This document shows, one piece after another, positions 1 to 11,045 of a DNA stretch of 64,000 bases. Below the pieces are notes generated by a model. It did no database searches. It saw nothing but the letters and a program-made list of their open reading frames with translations, and was not told where the DNA came from. Numbering within the stretch: the stretch's first letter is position 1; each line of letters opens with the position of its first letter. Source of the stretch: Polytrichum commune (taxonomy: Eukaryota > Streptophyta > Polytrichopsida > Polytrichales > Polytrichaceae); NCBI GenBank assembly GCA_950295325.1, contig OX485803.1, positions 31,062,001-31,126,000 of the forward strand, given 5' to 3'. A program made the position numbers and the translations under genes.

Positions 1-777
1 TTGTAACCACCGTCTCCTCCTCTGCTGATAGGGAGGGGGCTGGCCATTGTCAAGACAGGCTATTTTTCCAATGCAGTAGAATCTGACGTAGCCTCAGCAT
101 AGATTAGCAATAGGCAGTGAACGTCGAAGCTCAGTGATTGAGTTCGGCCATAAACACTTAGCCTGGCAATATGCTTTTAGGAATAGACATAGGGAGAAGA
201 GCCGAGTGATTCGGACTCTAAGTGACCTTGGAACTTTTTACAGTTGGAGTAAAGTATCTTGGAAATGCAAGTGTCTTTGAAGTAGTTGTTGTATGAGTGT
301 GTGCAGGAATAAAGAAAGTGTCTTGTGTGATGTTTGGCAATAGTCTTGCGTGCTAAAATAGATGTATTATCAGCCAAGAGGGCGATGAGCTTTGAGAGAA
401 AGATTGTCGTAAGAGCAATGGTCAAAATCTGAGAAGGGCCATAGGCAAGTGAGAAGTTTCTTTGAGTGTGAAGTAGAAGGGAGAGGCTATTGTCAGTGAG
501 TGAAGGCAAGGGCAATAGTCTGAATGTGGCCATGGTCAAGAAAGTGGGTCCTTCAAGTCCGAAGGGAGGACAAAGGGCTATAGACATTGAGCGTAAGTAT
601 CTGGGCAATAGCAGTAGGAAGCTACAGGGAGCATTGGCAATTAGGCGAGTGAAAGGTCGAGTCTGGGAAGAGACCAGCAGGGTAGAGACAGGATAAAGGC
701 CATAGCCAGCAGAGAGAGAAGGAGAGGAGACAGAGAAGGCAGGAAGTCCAAGAAAGACAATCGCCTGTGGTATTTGG

Positions 778-837
778 CTATCGCCTACATGTAACCAGTG
801 AGGCAATTAACAGGAGAAGGAGAGCAATAGTCTTCAT
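778..837 (-). CDS. Possible tiny secreted-peptide ORF or signal-peptide exon
   Basis: An ATG at 837 on the minus strand opens a 19-codon frame that starts MKTIALLLLLIASLVTC and then hits RR-stop. The first 17 residues form a textbook signal peptide: a basic residue after Met, a long hydrophobic core and a small/cysteine cleavage zone. It could be the first exon of a secreted cysteine-rich peptide or the remnant of one. No downstream exon was identified, and chance cannot be excluded for so short a frame. Confidence 0.25.
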   Translation of the reverse strand: MKTIALLLLLIASLVTCRR

Positions 838-963
838 GGCCGTTGAGAGAGGCGGAGTCGGAAGAGGAGAAGACTGGCTAGACTATAGGCTTTACAGGTG
901 TGTCCCTGAGAGGGAAAGGGTACCGAGAGGCTAGCATGATAGACTATAGCCTGGGCATGGGTA

Positions 964-1050
964 CTAGACATTACCTGGTGTGAAACCAATGCAGTGACTG
1001 CACAGACAAGGATCTTTAACAGCAGACCAAGAGTTGCTACAGACATTACC
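964..1050 (-). CDS. Possible signal-peptide exon upstream of the 837 ORF
   Basis: A minus-strand ATG near 1048 begins MSVATLGLLLKILVCAVTAL followed by VSHQ, which resembles a signal peptide. It runs into CAG followed by GTAATG, a good splice-donor match. With the second signal-like ORF about 200 bases further along the same strand, this suggests either two related secreted-peptide genes or one duplicated first exon. Function is unknown, and the mature part cannot be assigned. Confidence 0.2.
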   Translation of the reverse strand, partial: GNVCSNSWSAVKDPCLCSHCIGFTPGNV

Positions 1051-1110
1051 AAGGGTGTATCCCTTCTAAGCTGGAAATAAACTTGAGCTTTGATCAAAGA
1101 TTATCGCCTG

Positions 1111-1850
1111 ATTTGTCGATGCATTGATTATATATAATCTTGTGGTTGTTTGTGGTGATGAGTTGCCAGACAAGTGGCAGATGAAGAGGATGGTTACAAT
1201 TTTGAAAGGAATGGCCGAAAGACCGTAAGTTGAATTAAACATGATTAATTTGAATTTATCGCAAAGTTCAAATTCTTGTTGTGAAAGATGTTATGGCATG
1301 CAAAAGACATTACCCCGGACTTCGGTCCTGACGAATTGCCAAGGACTACTTGCCAAGCTTTTGAGCTTCACGACTGAAATAGGTCAAAGACATAGAGTGA
1401 TAGAAACTTTCCCTAAAGATAGGACAGAATCACTTTTGACGGAGGAAGCACAAGGAACCATAAGAGTGGGGAATAAGTGGAATTAAGAAGGAATGAAGGA
1501 AGAAAGATCCTAAGTTGTTATTATAATCCTTAAATCCAATGTGACATTAACCCTTATAGACACTATCTCAGTCTTCCTGGAGACTTTGTTCCCTGGGTTT
1601 TGTTGTTTTGAACCATAGCAAAAACTTACTACAATTTCCCACAATTACGTATCCAAGATGAATTATCTCCAACTTTCAAAGATTTGTCGGGTCAATATCA
1701 CATGCTCGTACCATTCATAAAAAGTGCATATGTGTCATAGAAACTTGTTCTCCTCCAATCGCCTTGCAAGAGATCCACCTTTAGGCAAGCCTCTAAAGTC
1801 TTTGATCACTAGACTTTTAAGAGTTGAGAGGGTTGAGAGGGTCGTCTCTT
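1111..1850. other. Intergenic, unassigned
   Basis: An ATG-initiated 81-codon frame (1241-1486, plus strand) has no recognisable domain. The stretch at about 1555-1640 has the look of an LTR-retrotransposon leader, but no primer-binding site or paired LTR could be confirmed. Otherwise nothing was seen. Confidence 0.3.
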
Positions 1851-3399
1851 ACACGAAGTCACTAGGTGCGCGGTATGGGTTTGTAATAGGGGGACTTTCC
1901 ACATCCCCCTATGAGCTTTTCCGGGGTGGTAGATTTGGGCAGGGGCAGCCTTCGAAAAGAACCAACTTTGAAAAAACCATTGCTCTTGCATTCTTGAAGG
2001 TCACTTATCCACAAATCCCATGTTGAGTTCACTCTCTCTCTTCAAGGTCCAAAATCCAATATGTATGTTCACTTTCATTGAGTAAGTAAGCAATTGACTG
2101 GGATTTCATTTTCGAAGTGGAATTGTTAGTGAAGCATGTAATTTACTTGGAAGTCAAAAATACTACAAAACCCTCGTCAGCATTGAGGTTATAATTTTTG
2201 TGACTTACCATTGAAAGGGTCTATGTCATGCTAAAATGGAACTAAAATCAGTGTTTTATTTGAGTATGTTTAGTTTATGATAGTTTACTTAATGCCTTCA
2301 ATTTTTACGAAGTATTCATACACATTCAAACTAATAAAGTGTGATTGAATGTAATTAAGTGTAAATAACCGTATTAGAAGGTGATTGAGCGCAAGGCCTG
2401 GGTTTCTACAAGTATTCATACAAATTCCAACTAATTAAGCCCCATTAAGTGCAAGTAAGTGCATTTAGTTTATTTAAGTGTAATGAAGCCTAAACAAATG
2501 TAACTAAGCACATCCTTCCTCATATTTGAATTAAATCATGATTAATTCCAGTAAGTGCATTTTATAATTAATCAGGCATTAATTAATTTGGTAAGCATAC
2601 TTTTTGATTTAATTAGGCTTGATTAGGACTAGTTAGACTCAATTACGCTCAATCACACTTAATTAGTTTGAATGTGTATAAATACTTTGTGAAAGTAGAA
2701 GGTTTTAACAAAAATATTATAAAAATAAAAATACTATAAATAAATCACTACTTTTAGTTTCATTCTAGAATAACAAAGACCCTTTCAATGGTAAGTCACA
2801 AAAAGTATTACCTCGATACTAATGAGGGTTTTGTAATATTTTTTACTTCTAAGTTAATTACATGCTTTATTGACAGTTTCAGTTTGAAATGAAATCCCAT
2901 TCAATTACTTATTTACCCAATGGAAGTGAACATATGCATTGGATTTTGGGCCTTGAAGGTGAAGTGCACTCAATATAGGATTTGTGAATAAGGGGCGGTT
3001 TACACTATGGACCATGAAGTTGGACCAGGGCTCTGCAAGGCAGCTGATTGGCTCTTGAAGTTGTCCCGGGACAACTTCGGTTTACACTAAGGAAAAAATG
3101 GCAGAGGGACCATGGAGGTTGAGGTCCCCAAAATACAAATTTTAAGGCCTAACAAATGCACTGACATGGTCCAACAGGTTTTGCGGTGAGAGAGGCAAGG
3201 GAGGTGGTCTGGTAGGAAAAGGCAAGGGCCCATGTCAAAGAAATGCCATTTCAAGAATGTTTTAATGAATCTACCTTTTATGTGCCTTAATTATATTATA
3301 ACCCATGAGACATACCAACACTACCTTGCCCTACCCCTTAAACCGGCTTACACGTGTTTCATCAAGCAACACGGGACATCTAGAACTCAAGAATTCAAG

Positions 3400-3605
3400 T
3401 GTAGATTTGTTTTTTTGGTCTACCAGCTGCAATGGTTGTAATTTTGGGGCGTGTAATATACCGTTGGAAAGGTCTTGAAAATACCTTTCCAACGGTATAT
3501 TACACACCCCAAAAAATTTTAAAAATGCTGTTGCAAAACAAAAAAAACAAAAAAACGTAGTCGTTTAGTGACTGTAGATCAGGGTGGTCAAAAGAAGCAA
3601 TGGGA
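3400..3605 (-). mobile_element. CACTA-like MITE fragment (related to 37527-37769)
   Basis: Read on the minus strand, the block containing cagtcactaaacgactac and the following A/T-rich stretch match the middle of the intact MITE at 37527-37769, which has cagtcgctaaatgactac. Both carry the same hairpin arm. The terminal CACTAG sequences are not clear in this copy, so it is decayed or rearranged. Confidence 0.5.
3442..3514. repeat. Near-perfect 32-bp hairpin
   Basis: The arm at 3442-3473 (starting ttttggggcgtgtaatatac) is the inverse of 3483-3514 with one mismatch and a loop of about 9 bases. The same arm appears once, unpaired, at 37658-37687 inside a MITE. Confidence 0.85.
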
Positions 3606-3611
3606 AATCTT

Positions 3612-3707
3612 CTAACATTAATTATCAAAGAATTGAAATTTAGTGTTGAGCAAGGTTGGGTGCTAACAACATTAGATATAATCAAACACTAAATATCCTA
3701 TTTAGTG
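3612..3707. mobile_element. TA-flanked CACTAAATA MITE, partial (long type)
   Basis: The sequence matches the right third of the element at 39026-39340, including gtgttga near 3644, the aacaacatta block and the terminal ctatttagtg followed by TA. The left part is missing. Confidence 0.55.
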
Positions 3708-4385
3708 TAGTGACAACACAAGGTACATGTCACATGTAAATTACATGTCACATGTACAAATTGAATCGCTCATTTTTTTTTGTAAAAATTGTTGTGAGAA
3801 GATTTGCAAGCCACATCTTCGACACATTTAACAAGAAGTGAAGACAGTTGAAGCCCAAGAGATGACAAGAGAATGATCAAACTTTAAGGCGAAAAGAAGA
3901 AAAAACTAAGTGACAAGATAAGTGAAGGCATGTGTAGGTAAGTGAAGGCAAATTGAAGTCAACAAAATGGTCAAACTTCATTTTTTTCCCAAAAATGCCC
4001 TTTTTGGGCTTATATTAAAAAAATCAGCACATCCACTTCTTGCCGCATGGTCATTCCTCTTGGTCCACATTCGGTTTACACCTAGTGAGGGGCCCAACGG
4101 CTTTGTAAATCAATTTTTTAAGAACTCGGACCATGAAATGTAGACCATGAACTTGTACCGCAGAATAAGGCATCTTCCGTGGGACGAGTTCATGGTCTAT
4201 GGTGTAAACCGCCCCTAAGTGGCCTTGAAGAATGCAAGGGCAATGGTATATTCGAAGCCGGGCAGGGTGGACAAAAGTTTTCGGTCAAGTCCAGAAAATC
4301 TCGATTTCTTTCTAATGGGGTTGCCCTTGCTCATATCTACCTCCCCCCTATAAGCGTGTGGGGGGAGGTTTAACGTCCACTCTTT

Positions 4386-5340
4386 AAAAACATGGAAGTG
4401 TTTATAGGTGGGCCCATGAAGTTGCCCCCCCCAAGAGACTAGCATGTCAATTATTGATATAATCATCATGTAGTTTCCATAGAAATTGAGTCGGTATATG
4501 CAAATTGTCGTCGGTTGATTAAAATACAAGCAAGATTCCATTTTGACAAATGAAATCGTTCATCTAGAATCTCACGTTTCCATTACAAATATGAAGTTTT
4601 TGATGTCAATGAGTTGGTCAACAAGGTTACAAACCCCCGGATGACACGATTAACACCATGACAACCATCCTACTATGGCATTCAAGACCATGTTACACAT
4701 GCTTACATTTTGGGAGCATTTGTGATGACGAGCTTAATAAGGTCAATTGAAGAATGAATCACGTGTGGGAGTGTTGTGAAATTTGGTAATTCATAGTCGC
4801 CTCTAAGGTCAACAAATGGACCATGAGTAGGTCCACGACGCTAATTCTATCCAAGATGTGGAGAAGCCAGCCACACTTGTGTCCAAATGTCCCATTTTGA
4901 GGCATTATAGGGAGAGAAAATAAGAAAGTGCTTGTTAATCCCTTTTCGTTTGAGTGATTGTCAAAGATCATAGTTTATCATCGTTTTGAAGCATTATAGG
5001 CGAAAAGACTTTGCTAACCCCTTTTGCGTTTGAGTGGTGGTGAAAGATCGTAGTCACCAAGGAATCTATGCATTGTATGTGGACGACCATGTGAAGAACT
5101 AAACGCAAACCCACGCAATAATTCTTTTAGAATTAGGGTTTTTCTTTTTCTTCTTCGTGGACATTGTGTAGCATTCATGGTTGAGATAAGATGGCTTAAA
5201 CGTTTTACCACAAGAGATTTTATACTATGCCACCCACTCATATAGGGAAGGAATAACAACTTTGTACATTCATGTTCGAGGTGGTCACATTAGCCAACTA
5301 AAAGTATGTGGATATTGTTCGGATCCGTTTTTTCATGTCC
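4386..5340. other. Intergenic, no gene seen
   Basis: AT-rich, with a C8 run near 4428. The segments around 4905-4960 and 4990-5040 are similar to each other (ggcattatagg, then aacccctttt, cgtttgagtg and gtcaaagatc-like words), indicating a small local duplication of about 85 bp. No coding or RNA gene was recognised. Confidence 0.4.
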
Positions 5341-5344
5341 TGCA

Positions 5345-5680
5345 ACTTCTACCAATTAGATATTGAATCACCGTGAAACTTGTGTCGCATTAGCAAATAT
5401 ACGATGAAACATTTGCAAAAACCAGATCGAAGATTGAACTTCCCTTGATTAAGTACGTTAGCAATGTAGCGTGTCTGTCCTTTTCTTAATGAAATACATA
5501 TATAGCTCCTCCCAATTGTGTTCAATGTTGAGTGTAGAGTAGTCATTGATATTTGAAGATGTAGGCCAATCTCTTTTAAACACTTGTCTCTATGATGTTT
5601 GCTCTTTGTTCTTCGTTGAGCCACATACCAACCAAATACAGGGGCCTGATTATGAAAACAAACCACTTAAGACCCGTTCG
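5345..5680. repeat. Dispersed repeat, copy of 50870-51200
   Basis: Collinear similarity to 50870-51200 in direct orientation: gcattagcaaat, cgatgaaaca, cttcccttgatt, gagtgtagagta and the tttatgatgttt-type words occur in the same order in both. Roughly three quarters of bases agree by eye. It has no coding potential and is probably the internal part of an old TE. Confidence 0.7.
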
Positions 5681-5799
5681 CCTTATTTGCTTAATTATAT
5701 GCCTAAACTAATACCATCAAGAAGTTGAAGAATTAAAACAAATTCATAATTTCAGGTGACACACATGCCCTACTAAATCACGGCATGCCTTTCTAATTA

Positions 5800-6543
5800 C
5801 GGCCACTCCACACACGAGACTGAGAGCCCGTGACCATTACATTTCAAGCACTCTCATTGGTGGAAAAGGCGGAGCCGGTCCAAGTTCGCTTCACACCACG
5901 TTCGAGGGACCAACGGAGTATGTGAATGCAAGATGGATGTAAAGTCTACGTGGATTCTTACATAGCATTTAATGCATCGTGTCTCATGGTCACTCGGACT
6001 ATTTTCAAATACCACCTCTTGGAGGTAAGCCTAACACAAACTTGGGAGACCGTGCCACTCCGAACACTCACAACCATTGATTTATTCCATTCAATCATGT
6101 GCGAGGACCCGCACAAATAGAAATTCATTGAATTAACATTTAGTTAAGGAACCGGTCACATAGGACTTCACACTACACTAGCGGATCCGTGACCACACTA
6201 CATGATCTTGGAGGTGTCTTGGGACGACGACCTTCACACACTTTTTTGGACTTTCACAATTTCATGGTCACAACCTATGATCAGGGAGAACCAACATGCA
6301 ATGAGTTACAGATGAACCGATCGAGTTTGAGAAATAAGCGGTTGAAGTTCAAGGCTAGAGGAAAATCACCGATCATTTTAGAAGAATCCATGGAATATAC
6401 CCCCCAATTTAATAAAGGAAAACCAAAGGATGTCAACAACATGAAACCGGTAGGACTTGCAAACATTCGGATCCCAACCGATTATGCCCAACATTCCCCC
6501 CCAATCACTAGGCATGGCTCTTGGCTCATGTGTGAAGTGGCCC
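5800..6543. mobile_element. PIF/Harbinger-like MITE (family H1), TTA duplication
   Basis: The left end is cGGCCACTCCACACACGAG and the right end is the inverse, tgtgtgaagtggccc, flanked by TTA on both sides (5797-5799 and 6544-6546). Relative to the copy at 41912-42630 it is in reverse orientation; shared words include caagcactctcattgg, the cattcaatcatg region and the caatttcatggtcac block. A hAT-type MITE is nested near its right end (6273-6512). The 127-codon frame over 6189-6572 is a by-product of these repeats, not a gene. Confidence 0.8.
6273..6512 (-). mobile_element. hAT-like MITE (family C), nested in H1 copy
   Basis: Reverse-oriented copy of the 226-bp element defined at 13272-13497: it begins TGATCAGGGAGAACC and ends with ccgattatgccc followed by a C-rich terminus. 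Comparison with the uninterrupted H1 sequence gives an imperfect 8-bp duplication, catggtca and catggctc. Confidence 0.7.
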
Positions 6544-6549
6544 TTAGTA

Positions 6550-8460
6550 TCACGGCTTTGACAATCTATTGACCTTTTTTGGTCCTTCAAAATTTTCATA
6601 GGCATTAATTAGTCTTGTCCACGCTATTCAACATAGCCTTGCCTCCCCCAAAAAAATCCCGTGTTACTTGCTAAGTGGATCCAAAAAGGAAGTTTCTAAT
6701 GGTCTAGAAAATTGTGTGCAGGTGTAGGTCCCTCGTGATTTGACCCTTGTTTGACCAATGCCGACTTCTTCCTCCGTCAACCCTAATAAGGGATGAACTT
6801 AGTTGATTCCCAAATGTCAGTGCGCATAACCCTCCATTCTATTGCGCAAGCGTGGTCAAAATTTGGAAGTATTCAAACTCTGACAAAGGAGTTGTTAAAA
6901 TGCATGATGGTGTATTTACGGGAAGAAAAAAAATCGTATGTTCACTTTGATATACCTAGTACTTTGTTAGTACGGTCATTACGGATGCGCTTCAAATTGG
7001 CATGGTATTATATGTAGTTTTAGCTAGGATCTTGTCCAATTTTTCAACATCCACATTGAACAAACCGTAACTATGTTGTCTTGTGTTCTGCATGGACACC
7101 AAAGTGACAGGTGTTACAATGAGATGGGACTATCATAGGTACGAAACTCGTTCATTGGTTTCTTCCCAAATCGTAATATGAGTTGTTGGGTTTGACGGTT
7201 TAAGAAACATATTTCATTTTAATTTTATCTAGATATAATTATCACTTACGGCATGCAGTCATAATCGTATCAGCCAATTTAGGTTCAATGGTTAGTATTG
7301 TTGGGATATCGTATATGATCGCCGAAAATTCTTCCCTTGTGCTCTTGTCACTACCGTATTGCATCTTAAGTTTGATTTTGAATGTCAAAATGGCGGTTAC
7401 AATGGTTGTCAACCATACGAGACAAACTTTTAGCTAGTCCGGCAGATAGACCTATGCGTGTGGAGTTGGAATTTCTCAAAGTCTTTGTACCATACGGTGG
7501 CCACGTACCAAGTCCGACTTATTGTGTGGTTGGTGCGATTTTTTCCATTAGTAACAATGAAGCCGTTTTGTGGCCGTAAACGTTCTACAAATAGAGAGTC
7601 TATTCACTCCAGTCTTGCAATCCATTTACTCTTCTTCTTGCCATTGAAGTCACTAGTGAATGTCCACATCCATGCTCAACGTCTTTTTAATTTGTTTCCA
7701 TGTTGAACAAATATCATGACAAAGTACCATAGTACCTTGATGGTCTCAACTTTAATTACATTATTTGAGGTTTTGTAGATTTTTTTTAAAAAAAATTGTT
7801 GCTAAAAATCTTCATTGTCGTAAAGGAACAATGAGATTCCAACATAGTATTTCATTTGCAAAAGTGGATCTTGAAAATAAATCAACTATTTGATAATGAT
7901 GTGCCTAAATTGCCTTGGGACTACGTTGATTTTATTTTGTATACATACAAATCTTCTTTGAATCACATTGTACGATTGTCTATGGTCACACTATTTGTAA
8001 ATTACTCATATGACAAATACACATATGCATGTATATATGTCAAACATTAATTTGAATCTATATAGACATACATATTAAGCTTGTGAGAAATGCTCAGTTG
8101 TAGATATTTCATTGTTGATCATTTAAAACATAACTTTTGCAAAATACATAAACCACGAGAATAATTTGCTTGCTTGAATTTGTTTATTGTACCATTTCAA
8201 ACTCAAATGAAAGGTATTTGAGATGTTGGGGGAATCTTCACATCCTTATTCTCGCTCGTTCTCATTGCTCAGTTCCTCCAATTCCCTTGCTTTTCTTCTT
8301 AATCACTCACAAAAGGTTCACAACTAAGGCATCAAACAAGGTTTTCATTTGTACTTGTTTATTTGAAGTAGGATGCTTATTCATTGCATTACAATCCGTT
8401 GATTGCATAATTAGTGCCACCACCTTGAAAGTGTTCCTAACATCACGCTCCCGAGATTGA
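6550..8460. other. Intergenic, no gene recognised
   Basis: Several frames of 60-96 codons exist (for example 6793-7017 with an ATG, and 8170-8460), but none shows a known motif, a splice context or a repeat of family sequence. AT-rich, TE-degraded appearance. Confidence 0.35.
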
Positions 8461-8469
8461 ATTGGGCTT

Positions 8470-8840
8470 TATAGGGTGGGTGAGGTTAATCCTTACGTGT
8501 CATGCAATGTTCAAACACCTTTATCTTGACTTATGCACCACTACCTTGTAGATCTCCCTCATCTTCTCAAATGCTTTAGGATTGGCATTCACTCATACTT
8601 CCAAAGGTGAGCATCTTGAATGGGGTTGTGGACAAGCCAGTCAGCACACATCTCTCCCAAGGCAAAGTCCTTAGGTTCCGACATGGTTGGTTGAAAATAT
8701 ATGGTTCACCTAGATACCCCCACTATGATTGGGTGGACCATAGATGGTAAGGTGCACCGAAAATCAAGTGTTAGGAAGGTCAGCCATCTGAGTATTATTA
8801 TGGTCTTAGGTGGCTTAACCTAGGAAATCCCCACAACCTT
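8470..8840. repeat. Dispersed repeat, diverged copy of 43730-43920
   Basis: Words in the same order in both copies include catctctcccaagg, the ctatgattgggtggaccata block, the ggtaaggtgca block and a ttaggtggcttaacct variant. The similarity is patchy and the copies are old. Confidence 0.5.
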
Positions 8841-10075
8841 GGAACCAAGCCCCAATCACAAACCCCTAATTGCTCAAGCATTCACATTTAATTTCTGGGT
8901 AGGTGCAGCACGAATGCTTCAAATTGAAGTCATGTATCAAAAAACAATCTATTGTCTTGAATTCCAACTGTACATATGTGAACTAGAATACCATATATTA
9001 ATTATGAGAAAACTTGAATTTGATTGGATCACATTTGTTAGGTTTCGTTGACATGTCAACATAGCCTTTGTAAGGGGGGCAATTCCAAACTAACAAAAAA
9101 TCCTACATGCTTGGAGTAAAAGGTTTTTTATATGTTATTTTGGCCCACATTGTAGTGGGCACCTTTCTCCTGGGGGGGGGGGCACTAGCAATATTTTACA
9201 AACGACATGCGATAAAATATAGGGTATTTAATATTCATTCAAGGTAGAATTTTGAAGAATTATATAAAAACATATAGGGGGAAAAATAATGTTGGAAATC
9301 ATTTAAAAAAAAACATGTAATATAACATGTGTAAAGGAGCACATTTTGGTTCATCAAAGAAGATGGAGGGCTCAATTTTATTCCATGCAGGTTTCCCTTC
9401 ATTAAGGATACTTTGAACTCCGTCATGTTTAAACGTTTGAGACAATATACGATGTTTGAAATTCTTTTGCAAATGTTTTACGAATTCTTACTATCCTGCA
9501 AATGTTGAACAATTGTGTTTCTTAACACACTCAATTTTAAGATTGCACTTTACTTGCGCTCTCCATTACAATATTGTTGGTGTAATTAAAATTTATTATG
9601 TTTCCTTCTTGCCATACCACAACAATGCACCCCTGTTGTTAGAATGCCAATTCACAATGCACCCCCCCCCCCTTGGCTAAAAATTAAAGGCTATCAAAAA
9701 TTTGTAAGAAAAATAGGGTACTTAATATTAAATGCATTCTAGATTTCTAATTACCAATACGGTATTAAAAATTTAAGCTCATTAGATTTTTCTACTTTGA
9801 GGACTCCAAATATTCTAATTCTTAAAGATAATACCCCTCTTGAAAATAAGCAGTTGTTGTGGGTGTCTCCAAAAATTTACTACGAGCCCCCCCCCCGGAC
9901 CACTCTACACCAATAGACACCTCTCATCCATGTATATTGCCACCTAGTGGGTCAAAAATCCCATTAGAATATTAGGTGGCGACCCATTTTGGGTTGCATG
10001 AGCATTTAAGGGTTAATAGGCTGAAAACAACAAGAAATTACCTTCTTCTACAATAAGTCTTCCACCCTCGGTTAG
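8841..10075. other. AT-rich intergenic with paired poly-G and poly-C tracts
   Basis: A G11 tract (9172-9182) and a C12 tract (9662-9673) lie about 480 bp apart in opposite orientation. Each is followed inwards by similar short words and a tagggta(t/c)ttaatatt motif (9225 and 9714), so they may mark the ends of a small inverted-repeat element. A C10 tract follows at 9887-9896. No coding sequence was recognised. Confidence 0.4.
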
Positions 10076-10099
10076 GACAATGACACATGGAGATATGTG

Positions 10100-11045
10100 G
10101 ATGGCTATCTATCTATCTATCTATATATATAACCACTATGTTTGGGGGAGACATATCGTTAATAGGACTCCGACGGCTCTTAGGTGGATAAATGGTAAAG
10201 TAGATACAAGTTTTACTTGTCACATGTTTGGGATCCTCTTCACACGAGGAAAAATACCTACATATGGTCCTTTTGGCACAAGGTTGTTGTTGTTAATGAA
10301 TGGAGAGTCCACATCGCTTTAGCATCCATCTCTAAACAATGCATCTTTTTGTAGACCTGATACCACAAGTTTTGTGATTGTGTTCATGCTAGGCATGCAA
10401 GGAGATGGGCCACTTACACCATGCATGAACTTTGTGAGGTCATGATTGGCAACTATGATAGTTTCCACTGGAAGCAAGCCTTGTTTGATGAGAGGATCCC
10501 AAAGAAATTCATTAAGTTGATCATGAGTTCGGCATCTCCTCCATGGCATAGTAATCTTGATAAATTGGATTGAATGGACTGACAAGGTTTTAAGCAATAC
10601 TCAATGGCACGAGACCAAGGCTACACATGTCATTTGGGAAGAATTCATTATGCATGCCAAGATGTCTTGGGCTAGAGTCATTAAGTATATTAAGTTTAGT
10701 GCATTCTCGGTCAAGCCCCCCCCCGTGGAAGGCTTTGATCAAATGTTGGGTTAGGGGGTCCTTTGTAGATGGGGCGATCTCGATATTGGTTGGAATTGAA
10801 GAGACATTGAATTTAGGGTGACGCTAGGATGTACTGACCTGATGGTTGTCCTTGGCTTGTGGTGGTTTGTGCTTGGTGGGGGGTTATGAGAGTAGTCTTT
10901 GGCAATGGTCACTTTGTTACTTTATACATGGTGGTGTTTCGTGCTCGAGGGTCCATGCCTCCCCTTCAAGTGGCCGCATTTTCTTGCTTTTGTAATTTAC
11001 TAGCGTTGGCCTTTGCCTTTCGTCTTTAAATGATGATGATGATAG
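10100..11045 (+). mobile_element. Possible LINE-type 3' end
   Basis: Interrupted frames on the plus strand (10080-10322, 10557-10754 and pieces between) read as one decayed protein after frameshifts, for example WHETKATHVIWEEFIMHAK and KFSAFSVK. I do not recognise a defined domain. The segment ends in a run of ATG/GAT triplets at about 11031-11045, the kind of short repeat tail that ends many non-LTR retrotransposons. A CTAT microsatellite lies at 10106-10130 and a C9 tract at 10716-10724. Confidence 0.35.

Larger units (their letters stand above)
1..1110. repeat. Quasi-repetitive GGC(A/T)ATAG-rich region
   Basis: Short variants of GGCAATAG, GGCCATAG and GGCTATAG recur every 25-60 bases, for example near 109, 340, 438, 509, 578, 604, 698, 883 and 940, often followed by TC or AC. 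The spacing is irregular, so this is not a clean tandem array. It reads like an old, heavily diverged repeat or a low-complexity coding relic. On the minus strand the words translate as repeats of Ile-Ala-Leu type, and a 209-codon frame (806 to 177, no ATG at its start) stays open across them. I recognise no protein family, and chance openness of a C/T-rich strand is the simplest reading. Confidence 0.5.
2992..4215. mobile_element. PIF/Harbinger-like non-autonomous element with TAA duplication
   Basis: The ends are inverted: GGGGCGGTTTACAC at the left and GTGTAAACCGCCCC at the right, with similarity running further in around the ATGGACCATGAA block. The insert is flanked by TAA on both sides (2989-2991 and 4216-4218), the 3-bp TWA duplication typical of PIF/Harbinger and Tourist elements. 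The target is known: the other arm of the surrounding foldback element lacks the insert. It is 1224 bp with no transposase frame. Inside lie a perfect-looking hairpin and parts of two other MITE families. Confidence 0.85.
1870..4385. mobile_element. Large foldback (long inverted repeat) element
   Basis: The arm at about 1870-2220 is the inverse of 2779-2988 plus 4219-4385. Shared landmarks are the cttgcattcttgaagg block, the block around cacaaatccc, and the inner end at accattgaaagggtc. The intervening 2225-2775 also pairs with itself (2318-2340 with 2660-2690), so almost the whole element can fold back. The right arm is split at 2989 by the Harbinger-like element at 2992-4215. Removing that insert restores arm continuity. 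No transposase frame is visible, so it is non-autonomous. Long arms suggest a MULE/foldback type, but outer target duplications were not resolved. Confidence 0.75.

Noticed and set aside
177-806. 209-codon minus-strand open frame
   Set aside because: No ATG at its start and no domain; it lies in C/T-rich quasi-repeat sequence where stops are rare by composition.
1555-1640. Possible LTR-retrotransposon leader
   Set aside because: No second LTR, primer-binding site or coding region could be matched.
6189-6572. 127-codon plus-strand frame
   Set aside because: It crosses the boundary of two nested MITEs and starts from repeat sequence, so it is not a gene.
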